This document shows, in pieces, positions 33,482 through 43,102 of a stretch of 64,000 nucleotides of DNA. The stretch's first letter is position 1; each line of letters opens with the position of its first letter. This DNA comes from Parvibaculaceae bacterium (GTDB lineage: Bacteria; Pseudomonadota; Alphaproteobacteria; Parvibaculales; Parvibaculaceae): positions 1 to 64,000 of the forward strand of contig JARGNZ010000004.1 of NCBI GenBank assembly GCA_029209985.1, in the 5' to 3' direction. Under the pieces are notes generated by a model. It was given only the letters and a program-made list of their open reading frames with translations, searched no databases and was not told where the DNA came from. A program made the position numbers and the translations under genes.

Positions 33482-34705
33482 ATGTCGTTGAAGCTTCTGT
33501 TTGAACCACTGCGTTTACCTTCTTTTTTATATGGCAATGTTTCTGCGAGACGGCAGCGACCCTCCTCTTCCGGCCGGAAAAAATGGGTCGGCGTTGTTGG
33601 TGCTGGCTGTATGGCGGTGGGGTTAGTGGGATGCGACAATGCACCCGAGCCAGAAATTGCCAAGCCCATTCCTGTGGTGAAATTCCAAACGATCGGGGAA
33701 ATTTCCTCAGGACGTCGATTGCGATTGTCTGGCACTTTAGAAGCTGCGGATACATCTGTTTTAAGTTTTCAGGTGGGGGGGCGTGTTGCTGCAATCCATG
33801 TGCAGGTTGGGGATGTCATTGCAGCGGGCCAACTGTTGGCTGAGCTTGATAAAACGGACTATGAGATAGAGCTGAAATCAGCGAGGGCGCAATTGTCTTC
33901 TTCTCGTGGTGCGCTTAAAGAAGCACGGGAAAACCTCAATCGGCAAAAACAACTCTATGCTAAGGAATTGGTTTCTGCGTCGGCTTTAGAAAGTGCACAA
34001 GCTTCGTTTGAAGCAGCGGCTGGTAATGTTGGGGTTTCCCAAAGTGCGGCCAAAAAAGCTGAAGAAGATTTGTCGCGGACGGTAATGACCGCTCCTTTCT
34101 CGGGAACCATTGCTGCCCGCAAAATTGATCCCTTTATTGATGTCTCAGCTGGACAAGCAGCTTTTGACCTTCAGTCAGAAATTGGCATGGAAGCTAAGGT
34201 TTTGGTGCCTGAAGGGATGATCCGTGAAGTAGATTTTGGGCAGGCGGTTAAAGTGACCTTGCCGACCCGTAAGGGGCTTGAGCTTGGCGGGACTGTTACG
34301 GAAATTGCTTCCAAAGCGAATACGGGCAATGCCTTTGATGTGAATGTAACCATTGGGGATGTGTCCGGATTGGATTTACGTCCGGGTATGACTGCCACGG
34401 TGCTTTTTAATTTCAAATCCTACCTAGAAGGTAAAACAGTTTACCTCATTCCGATGTCTGCAGTTTCAGCTAAAGAGGCGGCATTGGGGAATGATGGGGG
34501 CATGCCGGTGGACCGACGCGCCCCGATATTTGTCTTTGATGCGGCGAGTGGGACTGTGGTGAAAAAAATGATCGTCTTGGGCGACATTCGCGGGAACAGC
34601 ATAGAGGTTTATTCGGGCTTAGAGCCGGGCGACCAAATTGTGACGGCCGCTGTTTCCCAATTGTATGATGGTAAGAAGGTCCGTTTGTGGGCCGGTGAAT
34701 ATTAA
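33482..34705 (+). CDS. RND efflux periplasmic adaptor lipoprotein
   Basis: This protein of 407 residues is the membrane-fusion subunit of an RND pump. A basic stretch (SSSGRKKW) is followed by a hydrophobic segment ending in AVGLVGCDN, a good lipobox, so it is likely anchored in the inner membrane by its lipidated cysteine. The lipoyl-like hairpin VSFQVGGRVAAIHVQVGDVIAAGQLLAELD type strand (about residues 92-120), a coiled-coil region and PFSGTIAARKID are standard. ATG 33482 gives a credible long n-region; an open frame back to 33227 was rejected. The permease starts 14 bases later. Confidence 0.88.
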   Translation: MSLKLLFEPLRLPSFLYGNVSARRQRPSSSGRKKWVGVVGAGCMAVGLVGCDNAPEPEIAKPIPVVKFQTIGEISSGRRLRLSGTLEAADTSVLSFQVGGRVAAIHVQVGDVIAAGQLLAELDKTDYEIELKSARAQLSSSRGALKEARENLNRQKQLYAKELVSASALESAQASFEAAAGNVGVSQSAAKKAEEDLSRTVMTAPFSGTIAARKIDPFIDVSAGQAAFDLQSEIGMEAKVLVPEGMIREVDFGQAVKVTLPTRKGLELGGTVTEIASKANTGNAFDVNVTIGDVSGLDLRPGMTATVLFNFKSYLEGKTVYLIPMSAVSAKEAALGNDGGMPVDRRAPIFVFDAASGTVVKKMIVLGDIRGNSIEVYSGLEPGDQIVTAAVSQLYDGKKVRLWAGEY

Positions 34706-34719
34706 GCGAGGGTGAAAAC

Positions 34720-37700
34720 ATGGGGTCTTTGGCTCAATATGCGATCGCCAATGCGCGGTTCACAGTGTTTGTTTTGGTGGCAATCGTTTTTGCTGGTTTG
34801 AGCGTTTATATGTCGCTGCCCAGTCAAGAAGACCCGGAGATTACGATCCGTACTGCGGGGGTAACAGCAAGCTTCCCCGGGATGTCTGCGGAAAGGGTGG
34901 AGCAGCTTATTACCAAACCAATTGAAGAAGCGATCAAAGAGATGGAAGAGGTCGATGAGATCACTTCTAAATCTATGACTGGCTTTTCCATTGTGACGGT
35001 TACGCTGCATGATCGGTACTTTGACCTTGATCCTATTTGGACCACCTTGCGCAATAAAATGACGGACCTCAAAGGCAGTTTACCAGAGGGGACGTCTGGG
35101 CCGGTTGTTGATGATGATCAGGGGGTGGTGTCTTCGGCCACTTTCGCGTTGACCGGGCCAGATTATTCTTTGGCGGAGCTGCGCACGATTGCCCGCCATG
35201 TGCGCGACCTGATGGGTAGCCTCACATTGGTGAGCCAAGTGGATATTTACGGGGTGCAAGAAGAACGGATTTGGTTGCAGACGGAACCTGAAGTTCTCAA
35301 TCAACTCGGTATTGCCCCAGCCAATGTGATTGCTGCTCTTACAGGACAAAACATCATCCTTCCCGGCGGGACTATTCTTGCGGACGGTATTCAAATTCCA
35401 ATTGAACCATCGGGCAATTTTGAAACTGTCGAAGAAATCCGCAATGTGCCGCTTGATACGCCAGAGGGTGGGTTGGTTTATTTGCGCGATATTTTTGAGA
35501 TCACGCGCGGATATGTAGATCCGCTCAAAAAACCGGTTCTGTTCAATGGCCAGCCTGCGATTGTCTTGGCTGTTTCCATGTCGGATGGGACTAATATTTC
35601 TGACTTCTCTGACGAACTGCTATCGGCTGTGGATATGTGGCGGCACGAATTGCCGCTTGGGGTCTCGCTGGATTTATCTACGTATCAACCCCCCTTTGTT
35701 GAAGAATCAATTGAAGACGCAACCAGCAATTTGCTGCAAACCATTGCGACGGTGCTTGTGGTTGTCATTCTGTTTTTGGGGTTGCGGACGGGCGTGATTG
35801 TTGGCTCCATTGTGCCGCTTACGATTTTATCTGTTTTGATTGGCATGATGGTGTGGTCCATTCCGCTTCACCGGATTTCGATTGCAGCGATTGTCATCGC
35901 TTTAGGCCTTCTGGTCGACAATGCGATCGTGATTGCTGAAAACATCAAGCGCCGAATAGATTCTGGTGTGGAACGGTTGGAGGCGTGTTTGGCCGCTCCT
36001 GCGGAGTTGGGGATGCCGCTCTTAACGTCTTCGCTCACCACCATCTTTGCCTTTCTGCCGCTTTACCTTGCTGAAAATGTGGTGGGGGAATTTGTGCGGT
36101 CTTTGAGCCAGGTTATGATCTTGGCGCTGTTGTCCTCATGGGTGCTGTCAATCGCTGCTACGCCAGCTCTTTGTTATTGGTTTTTGAAGGAAACACCGCT
36201 GGCTCCGGGAGATACTCTGAAAGCGGTTGAAGCGCGGGTTTATGAGGGACGTCTCTATGTCATTTATCGCCGCTTTTTGACGCTGATTTTGTCCCATAAG
36301 TCTATTTTTGCGGGCTGTGTCCTTGGTTTGTTTGCGTTGTCGGTTTACGGCATGGGATTTGTCACAAGTCGCTTGATGCCGGAATCAGACCGGGCGCAAG
36401 TGCTGGTGTATATCGACATGCCAGCGGGCACTGATGTGAGTGAGACCTACCGAGTATCGCGTAACTTTTCTAATTGGTTGATGGATAAGGACCTAAACCC
36501 AACCGTTGAAAATCAGGTGATCTATGTGGGCGATGGCGGGCCTCGTTTTTTCTTAGCCTTGTCTCCGCTCGACGCATTTCCTCATAAGGCGTTTGCGCTC
36601 ATTAATCTTGAAAGCGTTGATGAGGTGGCGCCGATGATGGAGAGGGTCAATCGATACTTTATCTCCCAAGTGCCGGATGCATGGGCGCGGGTAGAAAAAC
36701 TATTCCTTGGACCGTCGGCACCGGGCAACGTGGAAATTCGTATTCTGGGACCTTCCATTCATGAGATCCAAAAAATTGGCGCGCAGGTTGAAGCCATTTA
36801 TCGTACGGTTCCCGGCGTTGAAGGGCTGCGGTCGGATTGGGACAATCCCGTTTTCAAAGTGAAAGTGGAAATTGATCAAGACCGGGCGCGTCGCGCGGGA
36901 GTGACTAGCGAAGAAGTGGCGAATGCTCTTTCTGCGTATTTTGATGGGCTTGTGGCAACCAATTACCGGGAAGGGGATACGGTTATCCCTGTGATGGTGC
37001 GCGCAGACGAGGGCACACGCGGCGCTCTGGATATGCTGCGTTCTATCACTGTCTTTTCGGCGCAACGCGGTGTGGGGGTGCCCATCGTTCAGGTTGCCGA
37101 TATTGATGGGGAAGTTGAGCCTTATTTGATCCAACGATATGGCCAAGAACGCGCCATGACAATTTCAGGCCGAGACCCGAACCTACAAGCCTCGGAATTT
37201 TACGCGCTGATTAAGCCTGCGATCGATGCGTTGGAGCTGCCTTTTGGATACCGCCTGCAATTGGACGGGGAATTGGAATCTTCTGGGGAGGCTAATTCTG
37301 CTTTGTTCCAATATTTACCCCATTGTTTGGCGTTGATCGGGATTATTCTGGTTTGGCAATTTAATTCCTACCGGCGTCCTCTCATTGTGATTTTGACCAT
37401 TCCCTTGGTATTGATTGGGGCGAGTGCAGGATTGTTACTGACCGGTGCTTTTCTTGATTTTATTGGGATGTTGGGCCTTCTCAGCTTGGCGGGGGTGATC
37501 ATTAATAATGGGATCGTGCTGATTGACCGGGTTGATGAAGAGCGCACGCCGGGGCGCGACATAGATGAGGCTGTGATCGCGGCTGCTATGGCACGGGCGC
37601 GCCCGATTATCATGACAACGCTGACGACAATCCTTGGGCTGTGCCCGTTGATGTTATTTGGCGGGGAACTTTGGTTCTCGATGACCATTGTCATTATTTT

Positions 37701-37794
37701 TGGGTTGGCCGTGGGAACGGTCTTTACATTAGGGTTTGTCCCGGTTCTTTATTCTTCCTTTTTTAAGTCCCTTCCTGCATTGCAGCGGAGGTGA
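34720..37794 (+). CDS. RND efflux permease
   Basis: This 1024-residue inner-membrane pump has the RND build: TM1, a large periplasmic loop, TM2-6, repeated in the second half. LGLLVDNAIVIAENI has Asp400 followed by Asn401; AcrB-type pumps have two Asp here, and the Asp-Asn form is common in a separate group linked to two-gene (adaptor-permease) operons. GVIINNGIVLIDRVDEERTPGR is the matching second-half motif. No outer-membrane TolC-like gene is adjacent. Substrates are unknown. A GC-rich hairpin lies just after the stop (37809-37825) but lacks a U-tract. Confidence 0.92.
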   Translation: MGSLAQYAIANARFTVFVLVAIVFAGLSVYMSLPSQEDPEITIRTAGVTASFPGMSAERVEQLITKPIEEAIKEMEEVDEITSKSMTGFSIVTVTLHDRYFDLDPIWTTLRNKMTDLKGSLPEGTSGPVVDDDQGVVSSATFALTGPDYSLAELRTIARHVRDLMGSLTLVSQVDIYGVQEERIWLQTEPEVLNQLGIAPANVIAALTGQNIILPGGTILADGIQIPIEPSGNFETVEEIRNVPLDTPEGGLVYLRDIFEITRGYVDPLKKPVLFNGQPAIVLAVSMSDGTNISDFSDELLSAVDMWRHELPLGVSLDLSTYQPPFVEESIEDATSNLLQTIATVLVVVILFLGLRTGVIVGSIVPLTILSVLIGMMVWSIPLHRISIAAIVIALGLLVDNAIVIAENIKRRIDSGVERLEACLAAPAELGMPLLTSSLTTIFAFLPLYLAENVVGEFVRSLSQVMILALLSSWVLSIAATPALCYWFLKETPLAPGDTLKAVEARVYEGRLYVIYRRFLTLILSHKSIFAGCVLGLFALSVYGMGFVTSRLMPESDRAQVLVYIDMPAGTDVSETYRVSRNFSNWLMDKDLNPTVENQVIYVGDGGPRFFLALSPLDAFPHKAFALINLESVDEVAPMMERVNRYFISQVPDAWARVEKLFLGPSAPGNVEIRILGPSIHEIQKIGAQVEAIYRTVPGVEGLRSDWDNPVFKVKVEIDQDRARRAGVTSEEVANALSAYFDGLVATNYREGDTVIPVMVRADEGTRGALDMLRSITVFSAQRGVGVPIVQVADIDGEVEPYLIQRYGQERAMTISGRDPNLQASEFYALIKPAIDALELPFGYRLQLDGELESSGEANSALFQYLPHCLALIGIILVWQFNSYRRPLIVILTIPLVLIGASAGLLLTGAFLDFIGMLGLLSLAGVIINNGIVLIDRVDEERTPGRDIDEAVIAAAMARARPIIMTTLTTILGLCPLMLFGGELWFSMTIVIIFGLAVGTVFTLGFVPVLYSSFFKSLPALQRR

Positions 37795-38023
37795 TTGCAA
37801 ATTGATTGGGGGCCGGGCTGGCCCCTTGGGAAGGGTGTTCGGCATCTTCAAGGGGGGAAATGTCTGAAATTGAGAGCTATTTGGCTGGACCTGAGAGGGG
37901 GGTCTGTGTCATTTTTTGCCCAGTTTATTTTCACTGCCTCGAATCTATGTTGTGAATGCAACACCCCTTTAAGCCCACCAAAATGGGAGGGCACGGGGAC
38001 AGGGAGGCTGAACGGAGGAAATT

Positions 38024-39457
38024 ATGAAGGACTGCACAAAGTTCTATATCAACGGTGAATGGGTAAACCCTGTAACGCCGAAAACAATGGATGTTATCAA
38101 CCCTGCTACAGAAGAAGCTTTTGCGACCATTTCTATGGGTAGTAAAGCTGATGTTGATAAAGCTGTTAGCGCTGCGAATGAAGCGTTCAAAACCTTCTCT
38201 CGCACAACACGCGAAGAGCGCATTGCGCTTTTGGAAAAAATCATCGCGGTTTATCAAACACGCTATGAAGACATCACAAACGCTATTTCGGAAGAAATGG
38301 GCGCTCCATTGTGGCTTTCTAAGGCTGCTCAAGCGGCTACGGGTTTGGGTCACTTCGCCACTGCGTTGGAAATTCTTAAATCATACGAATTTGAGACAGA
38401 CAAAGGCGCTACCCGTTTGGTGCGCGAGCCTGTTGGTGTGTGTGGTTTCATCACCCCGTGGAACTGGCCTGTAAATCAGATCGCTTGTAAAGTAGCGCCT
38501 GCGCTTGCTGTTGGCTGTACGATGGTTCTTAAACCTTCTGAAGTTGCGCCAATCAACGCACACTTGCTTGCCGAAATCTTCGATGAAGCTGGTGTTCCTG
38601 CTGGTGTCTTCAACTTGGTTGATGGCGACGGCTTGGCTGTGGGTGAAGCAATGAGCGCGCACCCTGACATTGACATGATGTCCTTCACTGGTTCTACCCG
38701 TGCAGGGATTGCGGTTGCTAAAGCATCTGCGGACACTGTGAAACGCGTATCTCAAGAGCTGGGCGGCAAATCTGCCAACATCATCTTGGAAGATGCTGAC
38801 TTCAACAAAGCCGTTGCTGGCGGTGTTGCGGGCGTGATGAACAACTCAGGTCAATCTTGTAATGCGCCAACGCGTATGCTTGTACCTGCCTCTCGTCATG
38901 ACGAAGCTGTTGCTATTGCGAAAGCGACTGCTGAAGGTCTTAAAGTCGGTGATCCAAAAGCAGACGATAGCCGTTTGGGCCCTGTCGTGAGTGACGTTCA
39001 GTTCAATAAAATCCAAGGCCTTATTCAACAAGGTATTGACGAAGGCACAGAGCTTGTGACCGGTGGTACAGGTCGTCCTGACGGCTTGAACAAAGGCTAC
39101 TACGTTCGTCCTACGATCTTCGCTAATGTTACGAATGACATGACGATTGCTCGTGAAGAAATCTTTGGCCCAGTCTTGGCGATCATGCCTTACAAATCTG
39201 AAGCAGAAGCGATCGAAATTGCCAACGACACTGTTTATGGCTTGTCTGGTTATGTCTTCGGTGGTGATTTGGACAACGTGCGTAATGTTGCTTCACAACT
39301 GCGTACCGGCAATGTGCACCTTAATGGTGCGGGCCCTGACTTTGGTGCGCCATTTGGTGGATACAAACAGTCTGGTAATGGCCGCGAATGGGGTGAATTC
39401 GGTTTTGAAGAATTCCTCGAAGTGAAAGCTGTTATGGGCTTTGCTGCAGCGGACTAA
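38024..39457 (+). CDS. NAD(P)-dependent aldehyde dehydrogenase
   Basis: This 477-residue enzyme oxidises aldehydes to acids. The cofactor-binding core is FITPWNWP and KPSEVAP; catalytic residues are Glu245 (SQELGGKSAN) and the nucleophile Cys279 (NSGQSCNAP). Its codon choice differs from its neighbours, with more GCT, GGT, CGT and GAA, as expected of a highly expressed gene. A terminator follows. Substrate range cannot be read, but a fatty aldehyde from the P450/alcohol dehydrogenase route is plausible. Confidence 0.94.
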   Translation: MKDCTKFYINGEWVNPVTPKTMDVINPATEEAFATISMGSKADVDKAVSAANEAFKTFSRTTREERIALLEKIIAVYQTRYEDITNAISEEMGAPLWLSKAAQAATGLGHFATALEILKSYEFETDKGATRLVREPVGVCGFITPWNWPVNQIACKVAPALAVGCTMVLKPSEVAPINAHLLAEIFDEAGVPAGVFNLVDGDGLAVGEAMSAHPDIDMMSFTGSTRAGIAVAKASADTVKRVSQELGGKSANIILEDADFNKAVAGGVAGVMNNSGQSCNAPTRMLVPASRHDEAVAIAKATAEGLKVGDPKADDSRLGPVVSDVQFNKIQGLIQQGIDEGTELVTGGTGRPDGLNKGYYVRPTIFANVTNDMTIAREEIFGPVLAIMPYKSEAEAIEIANDTVYGLSGYVFGGDLDNVRNVASQLRTGNVHLNGAGPDFGAPFGGYKQSGNGREWGEFGFEEFLEVKAVMGFAAAD

Positions 39458-39482
39458 GCGTTGATCTATCTTTGATCTGGCG

Positions 39483-39515
39483 AACGGCGTCTTCCTTTGC
39501 GGAAGGCGCCGTTTT
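39483..39515 (+). terminator. Intrinsic terminator after the aldehyde dehydrogenase
   Basis: AACGGCGTCTTCC pairs with GGAAGGCGCCGTT (one G-U) around TTTGC, then TT. Confidence 0.85.
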
Positions 39516-39973
39516 CCTTTGGGGTTCCCATGCCCCTTGGGAGGCTCTCAATATCAGAATCTATTTGAGGTGCACCAAATGATTGAACAGGACTATTTGG
39601 ATGCAACCAACTGGTCTTAATCTAGTCGCATTATTGGCGGGCCTTGCGGATTGTTTTGTTTCATAAACAAACACTTTACCGGCCCTGAGCACGCTCAATT
39701 TACCATTTTTTAACCTCAATTTTCAGAGCCTGATAGTTTGTCAATTCGGTAACGGCTTGTTAGCGCTTAGCAGCACAAATTGCAGGCTGAACGGAATAAA
39801 TCCTTATTGCGTTTGGTTTGGGTCAGTGAGTTTGTGATGTTGGAAATGCCAACGGAACAGTGTGGAGAATTCCTGTTACGCGGGGTGCCTGTAAGGCAGC
39901 CGTTGCGGGCACAGGCATGGTGTTCTGATGTTTCAGTTCTGCCAACCGCTCGGCTGATGGAGGGATGTTTGTC
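39516..39973. other. Intergenic region with one inverted repeat
   Basis: About 460 bases with no convincing gene. TTTGTTT-CAT-AAACAAA forms a 7-bp inverted repeat at 39655-39671, of unknown role. The promoter of the GGDEF/EAL gene must lie here, but I cannot mark it. Confidence 0.5.
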
Positions 39974-41737
39974 ATGATAAACCGCCTTTTATTGACGTTG
40001 AAAGTACAAACCATTCGCCAAAAAGTTTTTGCCTATCTTGCCGCTTTGGGTGTCATGGGCGGGCTGTCGTTTGCGTGGGTGTGGGGCAGCAGTCTTCATG
40101 ACCGGCTGGGCAGTGCAGCGGGCCTTTCGGCTATGGAGCAGGCTGTTCTTATTCTCGGCGTTGCACTATGGGTGGGGGGTGCTGCATGGGGCATGCACCG
40201 TCTGGTTTTGCGCCCGATGGGGATGCTGAAAGACTTTGCTAGCTCGGCCCTTTTGCAAGAAGGTGTGGCAGGGGCATTGGCCGGGCGCTCGGATGAGTTC
40301 GGGGATGTGGCACGGGCGGTTGTGGGCGCGTTGAAAGAAACCAGCTCGAGCAATGAGCAGTTGCGCACCCTTGCCATGACCGACAGTTTGACGGGGCTTG
40401 GGAACAGAAATCACTTTAAGGATCGGTTGAGCCGGGCGCTGGAGGCGGGGGATGAAAATTCAAACCGTGTTGCGCTTGTGGTTCTCGATCTGGATAATTT
40501 CAAAGGCATCAATGATATGCTTGGGCACGAGATGGGCGATGAGTTGCTCCGTCTTGTGGGGCACGAGCTTCAAGATAATTCTCGCAAAACCGATACGGTG
40601 GCGCGCTTGAGCGCGGATGAGTTTGCGTTGATTGTGGACCCGGTTGAGCGTGTGGAAACTGTTGTGGCGTTGGCGCAGCGTATTTTGGAAGCCTTGTCAC
40701 TGCCGCGTGTGTTGGGGCGGACGGAGGTTCACCCTGGCGTTAGCATCGGCATTACTGTCTTTCCTCATGACGGGCGCGATGCTGAAACATTGATGAAGAA
40801 TGCTGACTTGGCGCTTTATCGGGCGAAGGCGGAAGGGCGTGGGAATATCCAATTGTTCCGTCACGAATTGCAACTGCGCGCTATCGAGCGCAATGCGATT
40901 GAGCGTGACCTCCGTATCGCCCTGCAACAAGAACAGTTTGAGCTCTATTACCAGCCTAAGGTTGATATGCAAACCGGGATGGTGCGGGGCGCTGAAGCAT
41001 TGTTGCGGTGGAACCACCCTGAACGTGGTTTGGTGCCGCCGGATATGTTTATTCCTATTGCCGAGCAAAATGGCCTGATTGTGGACATTAGCCGTTGGGT
41101 GATCCGTCAAGCCTGTGAGCAAAACCGTAAATGGCAAGACGAGGGCCTGCCCAAAATTTCTGTTGCTGTAAATGTGTCGGCACTCGACTTACGCCGCCGA
41201 GATTTGAGCGACTTGATTGCCAACACATTGATACAAAGCCGTCTGTCACCGCAATTTTTGGAAATTGAAGTGACCGAAAGCATGGTGATGCATGATGTGG
41301 AGGCTGTCATTGGCACATTGCGCCGCCTGCGAAGCTTAGGCGTTGGTATTGGGATTGATGACTTTGGCACTGGCTATTCTTCGTTGGCCTATCTGAAACG
41401 CTTCCCTGTGAAATGCTTGAAGATTGACCGTTCTTTCATTCGGGACATGACCTCGGACCTTGATGGCCAAGCCATCCCGCGTCTTGTGATTGACCTTGCC
41501 CGTAGCCTTGGTGTGAAGGTGGTGGCGGAAGGTGTGGAAACACGCTTGCATCTCGACCTTCTACGCGGAATGGGATGTGATGAGGCGCAGGGATATTATT
41601 TTGGTCGTCCGATGCCTGCCGATGAATTTGCTGTCTTTTTGGACCGGGCGCAAGAGGGCCTTATTCCAGACGCAAAGCCTGTTCCTCTCTTGGAAAATGA
41701 CGGACCTGCGTTGCTGGAGAAACCATCGGTTGCTTAG
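39974..41737 (+). CDS. GGDEF-EAL cyclic-di-GMP protein, degenerate GGDEF
   Basis: This 587-residue protein has two membrane helices at the N-terminus, a GGDEF domain, and a C-terminal EAL domain. The GGDEF signature is replaced by SADEF (ARLSADEFALI), so cyclase activity is doubtful, but the inhibitory site RxxD (RKTD) five residues upstream is intact. The EAL domain is complete: EALLRWNHP, NVSALDL, EVTES, DDFGTGYSSL, KIDRSFI and AEGVET. It is expected to hydrolyse c-di-GMP, with the first domain possibly sensing GTP or c-di-GMP. ATG 39974 fits the AGGG site better than ATG 39965. Confidence 0.92.
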   Translation: MINRLLLTLKVQTIRQKVFAYLAALGVMGGLSFAWVWGSSLHDRLGSAAGLSAMEQAVLILGVALWVGGAAWGMHRLVLRPMGMLKDFASSALLQEGVAGALAGRSDEFGDVARAVVGALKETSSSNEQLRTLAMTDSLTGLGNRNHFKDRLSRALEAGDENSNRVALVVLDLDNFKGINDMLGHEMGDELLRLVGHELQDNSRKTDTVARLSADEFALIVDPVERVETVVALAQRILEALSLPRVLGRTEVHPGVSIGITVFPHDGRDAETLMKNADLALYRAKAEGRGNIQLFRHELQLRAIERNAIERDLRIALQQEQFELYYQPKVDMQTGMVRGAEALLRWNHPERGLVPPDMFIPIAEQNGLIVDISRWVIRQACEQNRKWQDEGLPKISVAVNVSALDLRRRDLSDLIANTLIQSRLSPQFLEIEVTESMVMHDVEAVIGTLRRLRSLGVGIGIDDFGTGYSSLAYLKRFPVKCLKIDRSFIRDMTSDLDGQAIPRLVIDLARSLGVKVVAEGVETRLHLDLLRGMGCDEAQGYYFGRPMPADEFAVFLDRAQEGLIPDAKPVPLLENDGPALLEKPSVA

Positions 41738-41869
41738 TTTCCGCAACGACGGCTTTGTCTTTTTGAATGCAGTTTTATAGTCTCTTTTTCTCCCTTGAAT
41801 GTCATTAGTTCGTGTGCCTAACTGTTTGCAATTCTCCCCAGTGAGAAAGTGACTTTTAGGAGGTAAACG

Positions 41870-43093
41870 ATGGACTTGAGCTATGGACCGGAGTACGAGG
41901 CATTCCGGGCAGAGGTGCAGAAATTCCTTAGAGATTTTAAGGATGAGGCACCACGCGGCAATGGCAGCACAGAACAATTGAGTGCGGAAACCATTCATTG
42001 GCAAAAGCTGTTGATTGAACATGGCTATGCCGCGCGTACCATTCCAAAAGAATATGGTGGCTACGGAGCTGAACCTGACATTTTGAAATCGCGTATTATC
42101 TCCGAAGAGTTTACAGCGGCGCGGATGCCCGGTGGGATTGCCAATCAGGGTGTGTCTATGTTTGTGCCAACGCTGCTTGAGCTTGGTACAGAAGAGCAGA
42201 AACAAAAATGGATCCGTCCTACCTTGAACGGGGATATTGTGTGGTGCCAAGGATACTCTGAGCCGGGATCTGGGTCAGACTTGGCTTCATTGCAAACCAA
42301 GGGTGTTGAAGACGGGGATGATTTCCTGATTAACGGCCAGAAGATTTGGACCTCCACAGCCAAGTCAGCCGATATGATGTTCTGCTTGGTGCGCACTGAG
42401 CCGGATGCGCCTAAGCATCAGGGTATTAGCTACCTTATTTTTCCAATGACGACGCCGGGCATTGAAGTGCGCCCCTTGGTGACCATGACGGGGAATGCTG
42501 AGTTCAACGAAGTCTTTTTTACCGATGTGCGCGTGCCACAAAACCAGATTATTGGGGAACGTGGGCAGGGCTGGTTTGTGGCCAATGCGACGTTGGGGCA
42601 TGAGCGCGGCATGTTGGGTGACCCCAATGCGGCTGGTTCTCGCCTAGCAGAAATCACCAAAATGATGATGGAAGAGACGATCGATGGGGAGCGTTTGATC
42701 GACAATCCGTTTTTTCGTGATCGACTGGTTAAGCTGCAGTCGCGTGTTTTGACGATGCAATATCACGGTATGCGGTTGCTTACCTCACGGGTGAAAAAGG
42801 AAAGCACCGGGATTGCTGGACTTATTGTGAAATTGCAGGGGTGTGATCTTAATCACGATCTTGCGGCTTTGGCGATTGATATCATGGGTGAAATTGGCGT
42901 GTTGTATGATGGCAGCCCGATGGAACGGAGCCGTGGTAAATGGCAATGGCGTTACATGTTCGATCTGGGATTGATTATTGGCGGTGGGACCGCCCAAATT
43001 CAGAAGAACATTATTTCAGAACGCGGGCTGGATATGCCACGCGAACCCAAACCGGCAAAACCTGCACAAGCAGCTGCCGCGAAAAGCGCATAG
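41870..43093 (+). CDS. Acyl-CoA dehydrogenase, first of pair
   Basis: This 407-residue flavoenzyme has the acyl-CoA dehydrogenase fold with FAD-site segments YSEPGSGSDLASLQT and WTSTAKSADMMFCLVRT. In the C-terminal motif the usual catalytic Glu region (YEGT) reads IIGGGTAQIQKNII, so the base may come from elsewhere or the protein may act as part of a heterodimer. It is followed nine bases later by a second ACAD gene, an arrangement described for heteromeric ACADs in steroid and branched-chain degradation. A strong AGGAGG precedes the ATG. Confidence 0.9.
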   Translation: MDLSYGPEYEAFRAEVQKFLRDFKDEAPRGNGSTEQLSAETIHWQKLLIEHGYAARTIPKEYGGYGAEPDILKSRIISEEFTAARMPGGIANQGVSMFVPTLLELGTEEQKQKWIRPTLNGDIVWCQGYSEPGSGSDLASLQTKGVEDGDDFLINGQKIWTSTAKSADMMFCLVRTEPDAPKHQGISYLIFPMTTPGIEVRPLVTMTGNAEFNEVFFTDVRVPQNQIIGERGQGWFVANATLGHERGMLGDPNAAGSRLAEITKMMMEETIDGERLIDNPFFRDRLVKLQSRVLTMQYHGMRLLTSRVKKESTGIAGLIVKLQGCDLNHDLAALAIDIMGEIGVLYDGSPMERSRGKWQWRYMFDLGLIIGGGTAQIQKNIISERGLDMPREPKPAKPAQAAAAKSA

Positions 43094-43102
43094 GAGACGG
43101 TC

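Noticed and set aside
37809-37825. Terminator after the RND permease
   Set aside because: GGGGCC/GGCCCC forms a strong stem, but no U-tract follows.
37931-38353. Open frame of 140 residues on the minus strand over the aldehyde dehydrogenase start
   Set aside because: It is antisense to a clear gene with strong codon bias and shows no family motifs.
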